A stretch of 47,318 nucleotides of DNA from an uncultured Bacteroides sp. (GTDB lineage: Bacteria; Bacteroidota; Bacteroidia; Bacteroidales; Bacteroidaceae): positions 1-47,318 of the forward strand of contig CAQOGY010000025.1 in assembly GCA_948847595.1 (NCBI GenBank). The letters are read 5' to 3'. Of the stretch, positions 15,849 to 25,250 are shown piece by piece. The notes below the pieces were generated by a model, which worked only from the letters and a program-made list of their open reading frames with translations, was not told the DNA's origin and searched no databases. Position numbers and translations under genes: made by a program. The number at the start of each line of letters is the position of its first letter. The stretch's first letter is position 1.

Positions 15849-16670
15849 ATGGGCTATACAATAACGACTCTTGTAGAGAATTGTGTCTATGGACGTAAAT
15901 TGCAGGCAGAACACGGGCTTTCTCTCTATATCGAGACATCGGGACATAGATTACTCTTCGATACGGGAGCGTCCGATTTGTTTATCCGTAACGCCCGCCT
16001 GCTACATATTGACTTGCAGAAAGTTGATTATTTGATATTATCCCATGGGCACAGCGACCATACGGGAGGGCTGCGCCATTTCCTGGAACTGAACACTCAG
16101 GCAACGGTTGTCTGTAAACGTGAAGCCTTTTCTCCTAAATTCAAGGATGAACGCGAAAACGGAATGCAGCATACGCAGGCTTTCGACCTTTCCCGCTTCC
16201 GTTTTATTGAAGAACAGACCGAACTGCTCCCCGGCGTATTTCTCTTTCCCTCTATTGATATTATCGACGGGGAAGATACCCATTTTGAACGTTTCCGGGT
16301 TCAGAAAGAAGACGGTTGCCATATACCGGATACTTTTCTGGATGAATTGGCGGTAGTGCTAGTAGAACCGGACGGGCTTTCCGTTTTGAGCGCCTGTTCT
16401 CATCGGGGAATTACAAATATTCTGCGAACAGTCCGTGCGGCATTTCCGGAATCTCCTTGTAACTTACTGTTGGGAGGTTTTCATATTCATAACGCGGAAG
16501 AACGGAAATATCAGATCATTGCAGATTATCTGAAAGAATATCTGCCACATCAGATTGGTGTCTGCCATTGTACGGGAGTAGATAAATATGCTTTCTTCTA
16601 TAAGGATTTTGGCGACAGGATATTCTATAATTACACGGGAAAAGTAATTCAAACCGATTTGTTGGAATAA
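15849..16670 (+). CDS. MBL-fold metallohydrolase
   Basis: A 273-residue metallo-beta-lactamase-fold enzyme. The zinc motif HGHSDH is at residues 66-71, and later ligand regions are SACSHRGITN and GGFHIHNAEERK. It resembles the group annotated as 7,8-dihydropterin-6-methyl-4-(beta-D-ribofuranosyl)aminobenzene-5'-phosphate synthase (COG1237), but most bacterial members have unproven substrates. It ends 20 bases before the tricorn-type protease gene, so the two are probably co-transcribed. Confidence 0.88.
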   Translation: MGYTITTLVENCVYGRKLQAEHGLSLYIETSGHRLLFDTGASDLFIRNARLLHIDLQKVDYLILSHGHSDHTGGLRHFLELNTQATVVCKREAFSPKFKDERENGMQHTQAFDLSRFRFIEEQTELLPGVFLFPSIDIIDGEDTHFERFRVQKEDGCHIPDTFLDELAVVLVEPDGLSVLSACSHRGITNILRTVRAAFPESPCNLLLGGFHIHNAEERKYQIIADYLKEYLPHQIGVCHCTGVDKYAFFYKDFGDRIFYNYTGKVIQTDLLE

Positions 16671-16690
16671 AATATATATAATAATTTGAT

Positions 16691-19600
16691 ATGAAGAAAC
16701 TAATAACTTCTTTAGCACTGGCATTGACCGCATTGTCCGGCTATGCCATTACTCCTTTGTGGATGCGTGACGCACGTATTTCACCGAATGGAACGGAAAT
16801 TGTCTTTTGTTATAAAGGCGATATCTACAAAGTCCCCGCACAGGGAGGAACAGCCGTTCAGTTGACAACACAAGCATCTTATGAAGCCAATCCCGTCTGG
16901 TCGCCCGACGGCAAGCAAATCGCCTTTTCCAGCGACCGCAATGGCGACTTTGACCTCTTTATCATGCCTGCCACTGGCGGAACGGCTAAGAGGCTGACTT
17001 ATCATTCAGCATCGGAAATTCCGTCTGCTTTTACGCCCGATGGAAAGTATGTGCTTTTTTCCGCTTCTATTCAAGACCCGGCAGCCAGTGCATTGTTTCC
17101 TACCGGAGCTATGACGGAATTGTATAAAGTTCCTGTTGACGGCGGACGTACCGAACAAGTCCTGGGCACTCCTGCCGAATGGGTTTGCTTCGACAAAACA
17201 GGAAAGAACTTCCTTTATCAAGACCGGAAAGGCTTTGAAGACGAATGGAGAAAACACCATACTTCATCTATCACAAGAGATGTCTGGCTGTATGATACCC
17301 AAACCGGAAAGCATACAAACCTGACCAATCGGGGTGGGGAAGACCGTAACCCTGTTTATGCTCCCGATGGAAATACTGTTTATTTTTTGAGTGAACGCAA
17401 TGGCGGTTCGTTCAACGTTTACTCTTTCCCGTTGAATACTCCGCAGGAAGTGAAAGCAGTAACTACCTTCAAGACTCATCCGGTACGTTTCCTGTCTGTC
17501 AGCGATAAGGGTACACTCTGCTATACTTATGATGGGGAGCTTTATACGCAAGAGGTAAATGCCCGTCCCCAAAAAGTAAAAGTAGAACTTGTCCGGGATA
17601 ACGAAGAACAGCTTGCCGCACTCAAATTCTCTCAGGGAGCAACTTCAGCTTCTGTATCTCCCGATGGAAAGCAGGTTGCTTTCATCGTGCGTGGTGATGT
17701 ATTTGTCACTTCTACGGACTATGCAACGACCAAGCAAATTACGAATACTCCAGCCAAAGAAGCTGCCGTCTCCTTTGCTCCGGATAACCGTACATTGGTT
17801 TATGCCAGTGAACGAACCGGAAACTGGCAACTATACACTGCCAAAATAACCCGTAAAGAAGACCCCAACTTCCCCAACGCTACCTTGATTGAAGAAGAAG
17901 TATTACTTCCTTCCAAAACCGTAGAACGTGCATATCCGAAATATTCACCGGACGGAAAGGAACTGGCTTTTATTGAAGACCGCAACCGATTGATGGTGCT
18001 TGACTTGAAAACGAAAAAGGTACGTCAGGTGACAGATGGTTCTACATGGTATAACACCGGCGGTGGCTTTGACTATGAATGGTCGCCTGACGGTAAATGG
18101 TTCACTCTTGAATTTATAGGAAATCGCCATGACCCCTATTCGGATATAGGTATAGTCAGCGCGCAGGGAGGGACAATTACCAATCTGACGAATAGCGGAT
18201 ATATCAGTGGTTCTCCGCTTTGGGTACTCGACGGCAATGCTATTCTTTTTCAGACAGAACGTTATGGTATGCGTGCACATGCTTCCTGGGGTTCACAGCA
18301 GGATGTCATGCTGGTATTCTTGAATCAAGATGCTTACGACCGCTATCGCCTGAGCAAAGAAGATTTTGAATTGCTCAAAGAATTTGAGAAAGAACAGAAG
18401 AAAGCTAAAGAGAAAGATAAGGATAAAAACAAGAAGTCTGATAAAGATAAAAAATCTGATAAAGACAAAGACGCTGAAAAGGACTCTGGTGAAACGGATA
18501 AAGATAAGGACGCTACAAAGGATATTGTCGTAGAACTCAACGGTATCGAAGACCGCATCGTCCGTCTTACTCCCAACTCTTCCGACTTGGGCAGTGCCAT
18601 ACTTTCCAAAGATGGAGAGAACCTTTATTATTTCTCTGCTTTTGAAGGCGGCTATGACCTTTGGAAGATGAACCTTCGTGAAAAAGATACGAAACGCCTT
18701 CATAAACTGAATTCCGGTTGGGCATCATTGATGCTGGACAAGAAAGGGGATATATTCTTGCTGGGAAGTAGAAATATGCAGAAGATGGATGCCAAATCGG
18801 ACGCATTGAAACCAATCAGCTATCAGGCCGAAATGAGGATGGAACTGGCTGCCGAACGTGAAGCCATGTTCGACCATGTCTACAAGCAACATCAGAAACG
18901 TTTTTATAACGTCAATATGCACGGAGTAAACTGGGATGCCATGACTGCCGCTTACCGCAAATTCCTTCCTCACATTGATAATAACTATGACTTCGCTGAA
19001 TTATTAAGTGAATGGCTGGGCGAGTTGAACGTCTCTCATACAGGAGGACGCTATTCTCCGCGAGGTAAGGGGGATGTGACGTCTAATCTCGGTTTATTGT
19101 TCGACTGGAATTATCAGGGCAAAGGTATGCAAATCTCAGAAGTCGTGGAGAAAGGCCCGTTCGACCACTCCCGTACCAAAGTAAAAGCCGGCTGCATTAT
19201 TGAAAAGATAAACGGTGAAGAACTGGCTCCTGATAAGGATATTACTGCTTTACTGAATAATATGGCCGGAAAGAAAACACTGGTCTCGTTATATAATCCG
19301 CAGAATAAGGAACGTTGGGAAGAAGTGGTTATGCCTATTACTAGTGGAAAGCTCAATGGTCTGCTGTACAAACGTTGGGTAAAACAGCGTGCTGCCGATG
19401 TCAAGAAATGGTCGAACGGACGCCTTGGATATGTCCATATTCAATCTATGGGCGACGGTAGTTTCCGTACTGTTTACTCTGATATTTTGGGTAAATACAA
19501 CAACTGTGACGGAATAGTAATAGATACCCGTTTCAACGGTGGTGGTCGTCTGCATGAAGATATCGAGATACTTTTCAGCGGTCAGAAATACTTTACGCAG

Positions 19601-19981
19601 GTAGTGCGTGGCCGCGAAGCGTGTGATATGCCAAGCCGTCGTTGGAACAAGCCTTCCATCATGCTGCAATGCGAAGCCAACTACTCGAATGCGCACGGTA
19701 CTCCTTGGGTATACAAGCATCGGAATATAGGCAAGCTTGTCGGTATGCCTGTTCCGGGAACAATGACAAGCGTGTCTTGGGAAACTTTGCAAGACCCGTC
19801 TTTGGTATTCGGTATTCCTATTGTCGGTTATCGTTTGCCTGACGGCAGTTATTTGGAAAATTCTCAATTAGAGCCTGATGTTAAGGTTGCCAATAACCCC
19901 GAAACCGTAGTGAAGGGTGAAGATACACAGTTGAAAGTGGCTGTGGATGAACTTTTGAAAGAGATAGATAGCAAGAAATAG
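16691..19981 (+). CDS. Tricorn-type S41 protease with beta-propellers
   Basis: A 1096-residue exported protease. It has a signal peptide ending SGYA. Repeated propeller blades follow (WSPDGKQIAFSSDRNGDFDL and similar; about 20-560), then a charged K/D-rich linker at about 570-615, a second module, a PDZ-like domain (about 780-870) and an S41 catalytic domain. NYSNAHG with Ser999 is the probable nucleophile; the oxyanion/acid elements are FNGGGRLHED and LENSQLEPD near the end. Tricorn proteases degrade oligopeptides into short pieces. Here it would act in the periplasm or at the cell surface. It is second in an operon with the MBL-fold gene. Confidence 0.92.
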   Translation: MKKLITSLALALTALSGYAITPLWMRDARISPNGTEIVFCYKGDIYKVPAQGGTAVQLTTQASYEANPVWSPDGKQIAFSSDRNGDFDLFIMPATGGTAKRLTYHSASEIPSAFTPDGKYVLFSASIQDPAASALFPTGAMTELYKVPVDGGRTEQVLGTPAEWVCFDKTGKNFLYQDRKGFEDEWRKHHTSSITRDVWLYDTQTGKHTNLTNRGGEDRNPVYAPDGNTVYFLSERNGGSFNVYSFPLNTPQEVKAVTTFKTHPVRFLSVSDKGTLCYTYDGELYTQEVNARPQKVKVELVRDNEEQLAALKFSQGATSASVSPDGKQVAFIVRGDVFVTSTDYATTKQITNTPAKEAAVSFAPDNRTLVYASERTGNWQLYTAKITRKEDPNFPNATLIEEEVLLPSKTVERAYPKYSPDGKELAFIEDRNRLMVLDLKTKKVRQVTDGSTWYNTGGGFDYEWSPDGKWFTLEFIGNRHDPYSDIGIVSAQGGTITNLTNSGYISGSPLWVLDGNAILFQTERYGMRAHASWGSQQDVMLVFLNQDAYDRYRLSKEDFELLKEFEKEQKKAKEKDKDKNKKSDKDKKSDKDKDAEKDSGETDKDKDATKDIVVELNGIEDRIVRLTPNSSDLGSAILSKDGENLYYFSAFEGGYDLWKMNLREKDTKRLHKLNSGWASLMLDKKGDIFLLGSRNMQKMDAKSDALKPISYQAEMRMELAAEREAMFDHVYKQHQKRFYNVNMHGVNWDAMTAAYRKFLPHIDNNYDFAELLSEWLGELNVSHTGGRYSPRGKGDVTSNLGLLFDWNYQGKGMQISEVVEKGPFDHSRTKVKAGCIIEKINGEELAPDKDITALLNNMAGKKTLVSLYNPQNKERWEEVVMPITSGKLNGLLYKRWVKQRAADVKKWSNGRLGYVHIQSMGDGSFRTVYSDILGKYNNCDGIVIDTRFNGGGRLHEDIEILFSGQKYFTQVVRGREACDMPSRRWNKPSIMLQCEANYSNAHGTPWVYKHRNIGKLVGMPVPGTMTSVSWETLQDPSLVFGIPIVGYRLPDGSYLENSQLEPDVKVANNPETVVKGEDTQLKVAVDELLKEIDSKK

Positions 19982-19993
19982 GCCTGATATATA

Positions 19994-20052
19994 AAATGAA
20001 ACTGTATTAAGGATAAGTAACTGATACTTTGCTTTAATACAGTTTCATTTAT
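19994..20052. terminator. Bidirectional terminator between convergent genes
   Basis: AAATGAAACTGTATTAA (19994-20010) pairs with TTAATACAGTTTCATTT (20034-20050), a 17-bp stem with A/T-rich flanks. It lies between the tricorn-type gene (+) and the AraC gene (-). Confidence 0.8.
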
Positions 20053-20110
20053 TTAAAAGGAATCATTTTCCTGCTTTTTTGTCCGTTCGACCCTTTATCC
20101 GCGATAATGT

Positions 20111-21010
20111 TTATAGTTTTTCTTTGTAACATTCATTCCTGTAATTCAATGGGGTCTGCCCTGTATTTCTTTTGAAGAATTTGCAAAAACTGGCGGCATC
20201 ACTAAAACATAGTTTGGAAGCAATTTCGCCAATTGTTGATTTTGTCGAATTTAATAACGTACGTGCTTCCATTACCAGTAATTCTGTGATGATACTATTG
20301 ATGGTTTTACCTGTCCCTGTACGTACTATTCGTGCCAAGTATTGTTCGCTGATAGCCAGTTTGTCCGCATAAAAACTCACAAAATGTTCTTCTCTGAAAT
20401 TAAGGGTGACAAGGGCGTGAAACTCTTGCAAGACGTGGTCTTTGCGGCTGACTTCTTTTTTGATAATTGTCTTTCGGGAAAGAAAATCAGCTATATCCAG
20501 AAATAGGGCATTGCACGCCGCCTGTATCCGCCGGAAAAGGAAATGATGTTTGATATTCATCAGGTGCATCAGAACTTCCAGTTCCTTATGGATGATTCCG
20601 GCTTCATATTCCGTTAGTTGTATCGTATATTGCTTGTTCTGTCTCATCGTTGCCAGTAGCGTAGCCGTTATTTGAGTCAGATAAGAATCGTCCGTCCGCA
20701 TGGATTCGGAGATGGAGAGGGTGATAAACTTAATATCCCGACTCGAATAAAGATGCTCCGTGAGATAATTTGCTCCATGAATAAGCAACATATTCGGCTC
20801 TATCGCAATAAACTCCCCATTCAGCAAAATCTCCGAACGGCCTTCAAGAACGAATATCATATACAGTTCCCGATTGAAATAACGTTCGTTATCAGGATAA
20901 CTTCTGTCTTTATATTCACTCTGAAAGCAGACTACTTCCTCTTTATAATGAGGAATTTCAGGATGCTCCTTTAATAGCTGTGTATTGTCGAATATGCGGG
21001 ATTTTACCAT
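20111..21010 (-). CDS. AraC-family transcription regulator
   Basis: A 299-residue regulator with an N-terminal cupin-like sensor domain (about 20-180) and a C-terminal pair of HTH motifs (DKLAISEQYLARIVRTGTGK, then TIGEIASKLCFSDAASFCKF with NTGQTPLNYRNE at the end). It has the standard length and no truncation. It diverges from the YczE-type membrane protein gene, which is a plausible target. Effector unknown. Confidence 0.92.
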   Translation of the reverse strand: MVKSRIFDNTQLLKEHPEIPHYKEEVVCFQSEYKDRSYPDNERYFNRELYMIFVLEGRSEILLNGEFIAIEPNMLLIHGANYLTEHLYSSRDIKFITLSISESMRTDDSYLTQITATLLATMRQNKQYTIQLTEYEAGIIHKELEVLMHLMNIKHHFLFRRIQAACNALFLDIADFLSRKTIIKKEVSRKDHVLQEFHALVTLNFREEHFVSFYADKLAISEQYLARIVRTGTGKTINSIITELLVMEARTLLNSTKSTIGEIASKLCFSDAASFCKFFKRNTGQTPLNYRNECYKEKL

Positions 21011-21165
21011 TTATACCTTCTTTTTCAAGACGTAAAAATACGATTTGTTTCGGATATGACAAAAACTGTATGGAATTAGATAATCTATTTTCTTCAAAAA
21101 AACAGGAACTTTGCATATTCTTTCCAATATATGAAAGAATCAAGATAAGGAGATTATAAAAAGAT

Positions 21166-21837
21166 ATGAAAATGAAAGATGTTTTTAAGAGGTATTCGGT
21201 GTTTGTTATCGGGCTATATTTTTTAGCGGCCGGCATTGTCCTGATTATACGTTCCGCATTGGGCACGACTCCTATATCCAGTATCAACTATGTGTTGAGC
21301 CTGAATAGTCCTTTATCATTGGGTACTTGTACTTTTATTATCAATATGATACTTATCTTGGGACAGTTCTGGTTAATCCGAAAGAATAAAACCCGGCAGG
21401 ATATTATTGAAATTCTTCTTCAGATGCCTTTCTCTTTTCTATTTTCGGCATTCATTGATTTCAATATGATGATGACAAGTGAACTGCGTCCTGCCAACTA
21501 TGGAATGTCAATAGCTTTATTACTAACAGGGTGTTTGGTACAGTCTATCGGGGTGGTTCTTGAACTCAAACCGAAGGTGGCTATGATGAGCGCGGAAGCA
21601 TTCGTAAAATATGCATCCCGTCGTTATAATAAAGAGTTTGGGAAGTTCAAGGTGTATTTTGATGTGACTTTAGTTACTTTGGCGGTTATACTCTCGCTCC
21701 TGTTAACTCAAGGTGTTCAAGGAGTACGTGAAGGCTCTCTTATCGCTGCTTGTATAACAGGCTATATCGTCAGCTTTCTGAATCAGAAGATAATGACGAG
21801 AAAGACACTTCATAAATTATTGCCTGTTTTGAAATAA
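21166..21837 (+). CDS. YczE/YitT-type membrane protein
   Basis: A 223-residue integral membrane protein with about five to six helices (VFVIGLYFLAAGIVLIIRSA, then LGTCTFIINMILILGQFWLI, and so on) and the family segment SALGTTPISSINYVLSLN. YczE/YyaS/YitT proteins are uncharacterised transporters or membrane factors. The divergent AraC regulator may control it. A convergent hairpin separates it from the DXS-like gene. Confidence 0.85.
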   Translation: MKMKDVFKRYSVFVIGLYFLAAGIVLIIRSALGTTPISSINYVLSLNSPLSLGTCTFIINMILILGQFWLIRKNKTRQDIIEILLQMPFSFLFSAFIDFNMMMTSELRPANYGMSIALLLTGCLVQSIGVVLELKPKVAMMSAEAFVKYASRRYNKEFGKFKVYFDVTLVTLAVILSLLLTQGVQGVREGSLIAACITGYIVSFLNQKIMTRKTLHKLLPVLK

Positions 21838-21848
21838 AGAAAGGAAAT

Positions 21849-21889
21849 AGGTCGATGCAATTGCCATAACGGACAATGTGCATCGACCT
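21849..21889. terminator. Convergent hairpin terminator
   Basis: AGGTCGATGCA (21849-21859) pairs with TGCATCGACCT (21879-21889); an inner TTG-CC/GG-CAA extends the stem. It lies between two convergent genes. Confidence 0.7.
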
Positions 21890-21915
21890 GCATATATAAT
21901 GAGCGGGTTTGATTC

Positions 21916-21951
21916 TAATCTTGACTTTAATCTTAACTTTAATCTTAACTG
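21916..21951. repeat. Three tandem 12-bp units at the 3' end of the DXS-like gene
   Basis: TAATCTTGACTT, TAATCTTAACTT, TAATCTTAACTG in tandem; the last unit includes the stop codon (minus strand) of the DXS-like gene. This looks like a slipped-strand duplication that just spares the reading frame. Confidence 0.7.
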
Positions 21952-23702
21952 AGAACAGTCTTTATATCTTCCACAATCTGCTCATCTGTAAGATGATTGG
22001 CACGAAGCAACTCCTGTATATCAAAGCGGTCTACGAATTCTTTCTTAGCTCCGTAATTTTTCACTTTCATATCACTGGCTCCATAATACCGGGCAATCTT
22101 TTCACCGAAACCACCATCCAGTACGCCATCTTCCAGTGTAATCACTAATTGATGGTCGGCTTTCAGCTCGTCCATAAGTTCAGTATCTACCCCTGTGATG
22201 TAACGGGGATTAATCAGCGTTGCATCAATACCCGTTTTTTCTTTCAGTAATGACAGAACCGACTGTCCCAATCCATAGAAAGATCCCAAAGCTACAATGG
22301 CTACTTTCGACCCACGATGGGTAATCTTATAACGATTCAGAACATTATAATCGGATTCAACAGGTTCACCGCAACTTATCACATCTGTTGCCGGCACGCG
22401 GATAGCAACCGGATGCTCATTCTGACTGATGCTCCATTCAAGCATCGCAAGATATTCTTCCTTGCAGGTCGGCGCCAAATAGACCATATTAGGGATATTG
22501 CTGATAAGCGGAATATCGAAGAAGCAGAGATGCGTCACATCATTCATGCCGGACAATGTACCCCAAAATACCAGTAAGACAGCCGGATTATTATTAATAC
22601 AAAGGTCTTGCGAAAGTTGGTCGTAGGAACGTTGGATAAATGTACTATACACTCCATAGACCGGCTTTCCGCCCGCCTTGGCGATGCCCGAAGCAAGTGC
22701 TACCGCATGTTCTTCGGCAATGCCGACATCTACAAACTGCTTTCCTGCTTCCTGACGGCGGTCGGGTGTAAATCCGAGAACCGCAGGAGTACCCGAGGTG
22801 ATTGTCACCACACGAGAGTCCTCTTTCATCTTCTTCAGCAGGTATTGGGCGGTTACTTCACTGTAATCATCTCCCTCGTCATTGATTTTCGCTTCTCCGG
22901 TTTCTATATTGAAAGGAACACGCCAGTGGTAAGTCTCCTTATCTTGTTCGGCACGTGCGTAGCCTTTGCCTTTCAGGGTATTAATGTGCACTACTATCGG
23001 ATGCTGGATATCTTTCACTTTGGAGAAAGCCTCAATCAATGCTTCCACATTGTTTCCGTCGTTCACATACATATAATCCAGTCCCATAGCCTTGAAGAAA
23101 TTGCACTCACATTGCCCGTTGCTGTCGCGCAGTTCCTTTAGATTCTTATACAGCCCACCATGATTCTCTGCAATAGACATTTGATTATCATTGACAATAA
23201 TAATCAGGTTTGTACCAAGCTCCGCCACATAGTCCAATCCTTCGAACGCCTCGCCGCCACTTAAAGAACCGTCACCTATCACAGCTATAATATTTTCATT
23301 GCCACCGGTCAGGTCGCGTCCTTTCGCTAACCCGCTGGCCAGACTGACGGAAGTGGAGGTATGACCGATAATAAAAAAGTCATGCTCACTTTCCTGTGGC
23401 TCGGAATAACCGGACACATTGTCATACTCGGCCGGATAGAGGAAAGCATCTTTCCGTCCGGTCAGCATCTTATGCACATAACTCTGATGAGATACATCAA
23501 ATACAATTTTGTCTTCCGGTGAATTAAATACATAATGTAAAGCGATAGTCGCTTCCACCATTCCGAAATTAGGCCCGAAATGCCCGCCGTGTTCACTCAA
23601 CTTTTGAAGGAGTGATACACGGATTTCATTACTTAAATTATTGAGTTCATTAAACGATAACTTCTTTACATCTGCGGGAGAGTAAATATTTTCTAAATAC
23701 AT
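21945..23702 (-). CDS. 1-deoxy-D-xylulose-5-phosphate synthase-like enzyme
   Basis: A 585-residue thiamine-diphosphate enzyme of the DXS/transketolase family. The N-terminus resembles DXS (ELNNLSNEIRVSLLQKL, then GGHFGPNFGMVEATIALHY). The ThDP/Mg motif is VIGDGSLSGGEAFEGLDY with NDNQMS downstream; the pyrimidine domain has VDVGIAEEHAVALASGIAKA with the catalytic Glu, and the C-terminal transketolase domain closes the chain. It is shorter than classical DXS (about 620-640). Divergent bits such as GPNFG for the usual GSNLG suggest a paralog, possibly not the main isoprenoid enzyme. An upstream in-frame ATG (23744) exists, but MYLENIYSPADVKKLS gives the natural start. Confidence 0.85.
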   Translation of the reverse strand: MYLENIYSPADVKKLSFNELNNLSNEIRVSLLQKLSEHGGHFGPNFGMVEATIALHYVFNSPEDKIVFDVSHQSYVHKMLTGRKDAFLYPAEYDNVSGYSEPQESEHDFFIIGHTSTSVSLASGLAKGRDLTGGNENIIAVIGDGSLSGGEAFEGLDYVAELGTNLIIIVNDNQMSIAENHGGLYKNLKELRDSNGQCECNFFKAMGLDYMYVNDGNNVEALIEAFSKVKDIQHPIVVHINTLKGKGYARAEQDKETYHWRVPFNIETGEAKINDEGDDYSEVTAQYLLKKMKEDSRVVTITSGTPAVLGFTPDRRQEAGKQFVDVGIAEEHAVALASGIAKAGGKPVYGVYSTFIQRSYDQLSQDLCINNNPAVLLVFWGTLSGMNDVTHLCFFDIPLISNIPNMVYLAPTCKEEYLAMLEWSISQNEHPVAIRVPATDVISCGEPVESDYNVLNRYKITHRGSKVAIVALGSFYGLGQSVLSLLKEKTGIDATLINPRYITGVDTELMDELKADHQLVITLEDGVLDGGFGEKIARYYGASDMKVKNYGAKKEFVDRFDIQELLRANHLTDEQIVEDIKTVLS

Positions 23703-23748
23703 ATCAATTTGTTTTTTTACGTTTATACCTATTATCTTTATCACACTG

Positions 23749-23756
23749 CAAAGATA
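23749..23756 (-). promoter_or_regulatory. Predicted -7 element of the DXS-like gene
   Basis: Minus-strand TATCTTTG (TAnnTTTG), about 47 bases before the start at 23702. It supports the shorter start, because the longer frame (23744) would begin at the transcription start itself. No clear -33 box. Confidence 0.5.
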
Positions 23757-23882
23757 CTGCTGATTTTAGATTCGGTTTGTATACAGATTACGGATAATTT
23801 TACCTATATTACCGACCTTGGAAAATGAGACTGGTAATAAACATGAAAATAGTAGATAATTGGACATTGGAGAACAACATAT

Positions 23883-24638
23883 ATGAATAGTGATTATAAA
23901 GTGGGCGATTTAATTTATGATGCAAATATTTATGACGCAATGAATACCAATCTGGATGATTTGCATTTTTATAAACGGTGGCTGCCGGAAAACAGGGATA
24001 CACGGATACTTGAACTTTGTTGTGGTACAGGCAGGCTTACTCTTCCCATTGCAAAGGAAGGATATGATATTACCGGGGTTGATTACACCCCTTCAATGCT
24101 TGCTCAGGCAAAGAATAAAGCTGCCGAAGCAGGATTAGAAATAAGTTTTATCGAGGCAGATATCAGAACTTTGGATTTGCGGGAAAAATACGACCTCATC
24201 TTTATTCCATTTAATTCGATTCATCATTTATATAAGAATGAAGATTTATTTAAGGTATTTAATATAGTTAAGAGTCATCTCAAAGACAACGGCTTATTTC
24301 TGTTTGATTGTTTTAATCCGAATATCCAATATATAGTTGAAGGTGAAAAGGAACAGAAAGAAATTGCTGCATATACAACTGGTGATGGCAGGGAAGTCTT
24401 GATAAAGCAGACCATGAGATATGAGAATAAAACTCAGATAAACCGTATTGAATGGCATTATTTTATCAATGGTGAGTTCGATTCTATTCAAAATCTGGAT
24501 ATGAGAATGTTCTTCCCTCAAGAGTTAGATTCATATTTGGAATGGAATGGTTTTCATATTCTTCATAAGTATGGTGGATTTGAAGAAGAGACATTTAATG
24601 ATAATTCGGCAAAACAGATATTTGTTTGCCAATGCTAG
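23883..24638 (+). CDS. Class I SAM-dependent methyltransferase
   Basis: A 251-residue methyltransferase. SAM motif I is ILELCCGTGRLTLPIAKEG (about residues 41-59); motif II acidic residue in YDITGVDYTPSML; then FIEADIRTLDL and YDLIFIPFNSIHHL. The C-terminal half (LFDCFNPNIQYI onward) is typical of small-molecule methyltransferases, with no sign of an RNA-binding add-on. The substrate is unknown. Neighbours give no guide: the DXS-like gene is divergent and the downstream region is decayed. Confidence 0.88.
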   Translation: MNSDYKVGDLIYDANIYDAMNTNLDDLHFYKRWLPENRDTRILELCCGTGRLTLPIAKEGYDITGVDYTPSMLAQAKNKAAEAGLEISFIEADIRTLDLREKYDLIFIPFNSIHHLYKNEDLFKVFNIVKSHLKDNGLFLFDCFNPNIQYIVEGEKEQKEIAAYTTGDGREVLIKQTMRYENKTQINRIEWHYFINGEFDSIQNLDMRMFFPQELDSYLEWNGFHILHKYGGFEEETFNDNSAKQIFVCQC

Positions 24639-24689
24639 TTCGGATATTGAGGCTCTGTTGAGTCTGGCTTCAATATTTTCTCTTTTATG

Positions 24690-24836
24690 TAAAAATCTGG
24701 TTTCTTTCAGGAAAAGTGAGTAAAGACCATAATTCATTTGGATATGGTTAACAGATTTAGTCGCTTTGGTCAGCTCAACGATACTGACCAGCGGATGCAA
24801 TGTCTCACGTCCGTATAAGTTGTTATATGGGTGGGG
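24690..24836 (-). pseudogene. N-terminal remnant of an AraC-family regulator
   Basis: On the minus strand, translation gives HPYNNLYGRETLHPLVSIVE then LTKATKSVNHIQMNYGLYSL, then FLKETRFL. This is very like the first ~50 residues of Bacteroides AraC regulators (GxETLHPLVSVVDLSKA... GFYALFLKE). An in-frame ATG-TAG lies just upstream, and the sequence then runs into the methyltransferase 3' end, so the sensor and HTH are gone. It is a decayed fragment. Confidence 0.6.
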
Positions 24837-24995
24837 CTACATTCTCTAATTTTATAACTTTCTCCATAGTTGTTTTTATTTGAACCGTAAGAAGATACGC
24901 ATAAAAAAATTATCTTCATAGAGGGGAAATGACGAATCTGTAATTCGGGTAATAATGTCAGTAATTCATCTACAAACAATCTCTTAATTTCACCG

Positions 24996-25003
24996 TAATT
25001 TTG
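24996..25003 (+). promoter_or_regulatory. Predicted -7 element before the remnant at 25053
   Basis: TAATTTTG matches TAnnTTTG 50 bases before the remnant start; it could now serve the DUF3737 operon. The rest of 24837-24995 shows no gene I can support. Confidence 0.5.
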
Positions 25004-25052
25004 CAGTGTAGAAAGTAGACAATCAATTCTTTAATTATTAAAAACAAGAGAT

Positions 25053-25239
25053 ATGAAACGGATCTTATTATTAACGACTGTATTTATTATGATGCTCGGA
25101 ACTAGTTTTTCTTCTGCACAGACAGATGCGGACAACTTTTATGAAAGTGATTTGGCAAGCTGGAATCTTTCTTCAAGGAGTATCTGAAGAAATAGTGATA
25201 ACAGGAAATGTAAATGTGACTTTTGAAATAACAGACTAA
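25053..25239 (+). pseudogene. Broken secreted-protein gene, frameshifted
   Basis: ATG 25053 opens a signal peptide MKRILLLTTVFIMMLGTSFS with SAQTDADNFYESD after it. This matches the start of secreted alpha/beta-hydrolase-type proteins in Bacteroides. The frame then stops at 25185-25187, after 44 residues. One base shift earlier another frame reads WQAGIFLQGVSEEIVITGNV then NVTFEITD and stops at 25237-25239. The two parts look like the start and the end of genes joined by a deletion. Together with the AraC remnant it marks a decayed locus. Confidence 0.55.
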
Positions 25240-25250
25240 AAAATAAACTA

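Noticed and set aside
18293..18703. Minus-strand frames opposite the tricorn linker
   Set aside because: They arise from the low-complexity K/D-rich codons on the plus strand; no start signal or homology.
24531..24800. Complete 89-residue minus-strand gene
   Set aside because: Its first part matches an AraC N-terminus, but the rest is antisense to the methyltransferase; treated as a remnant.
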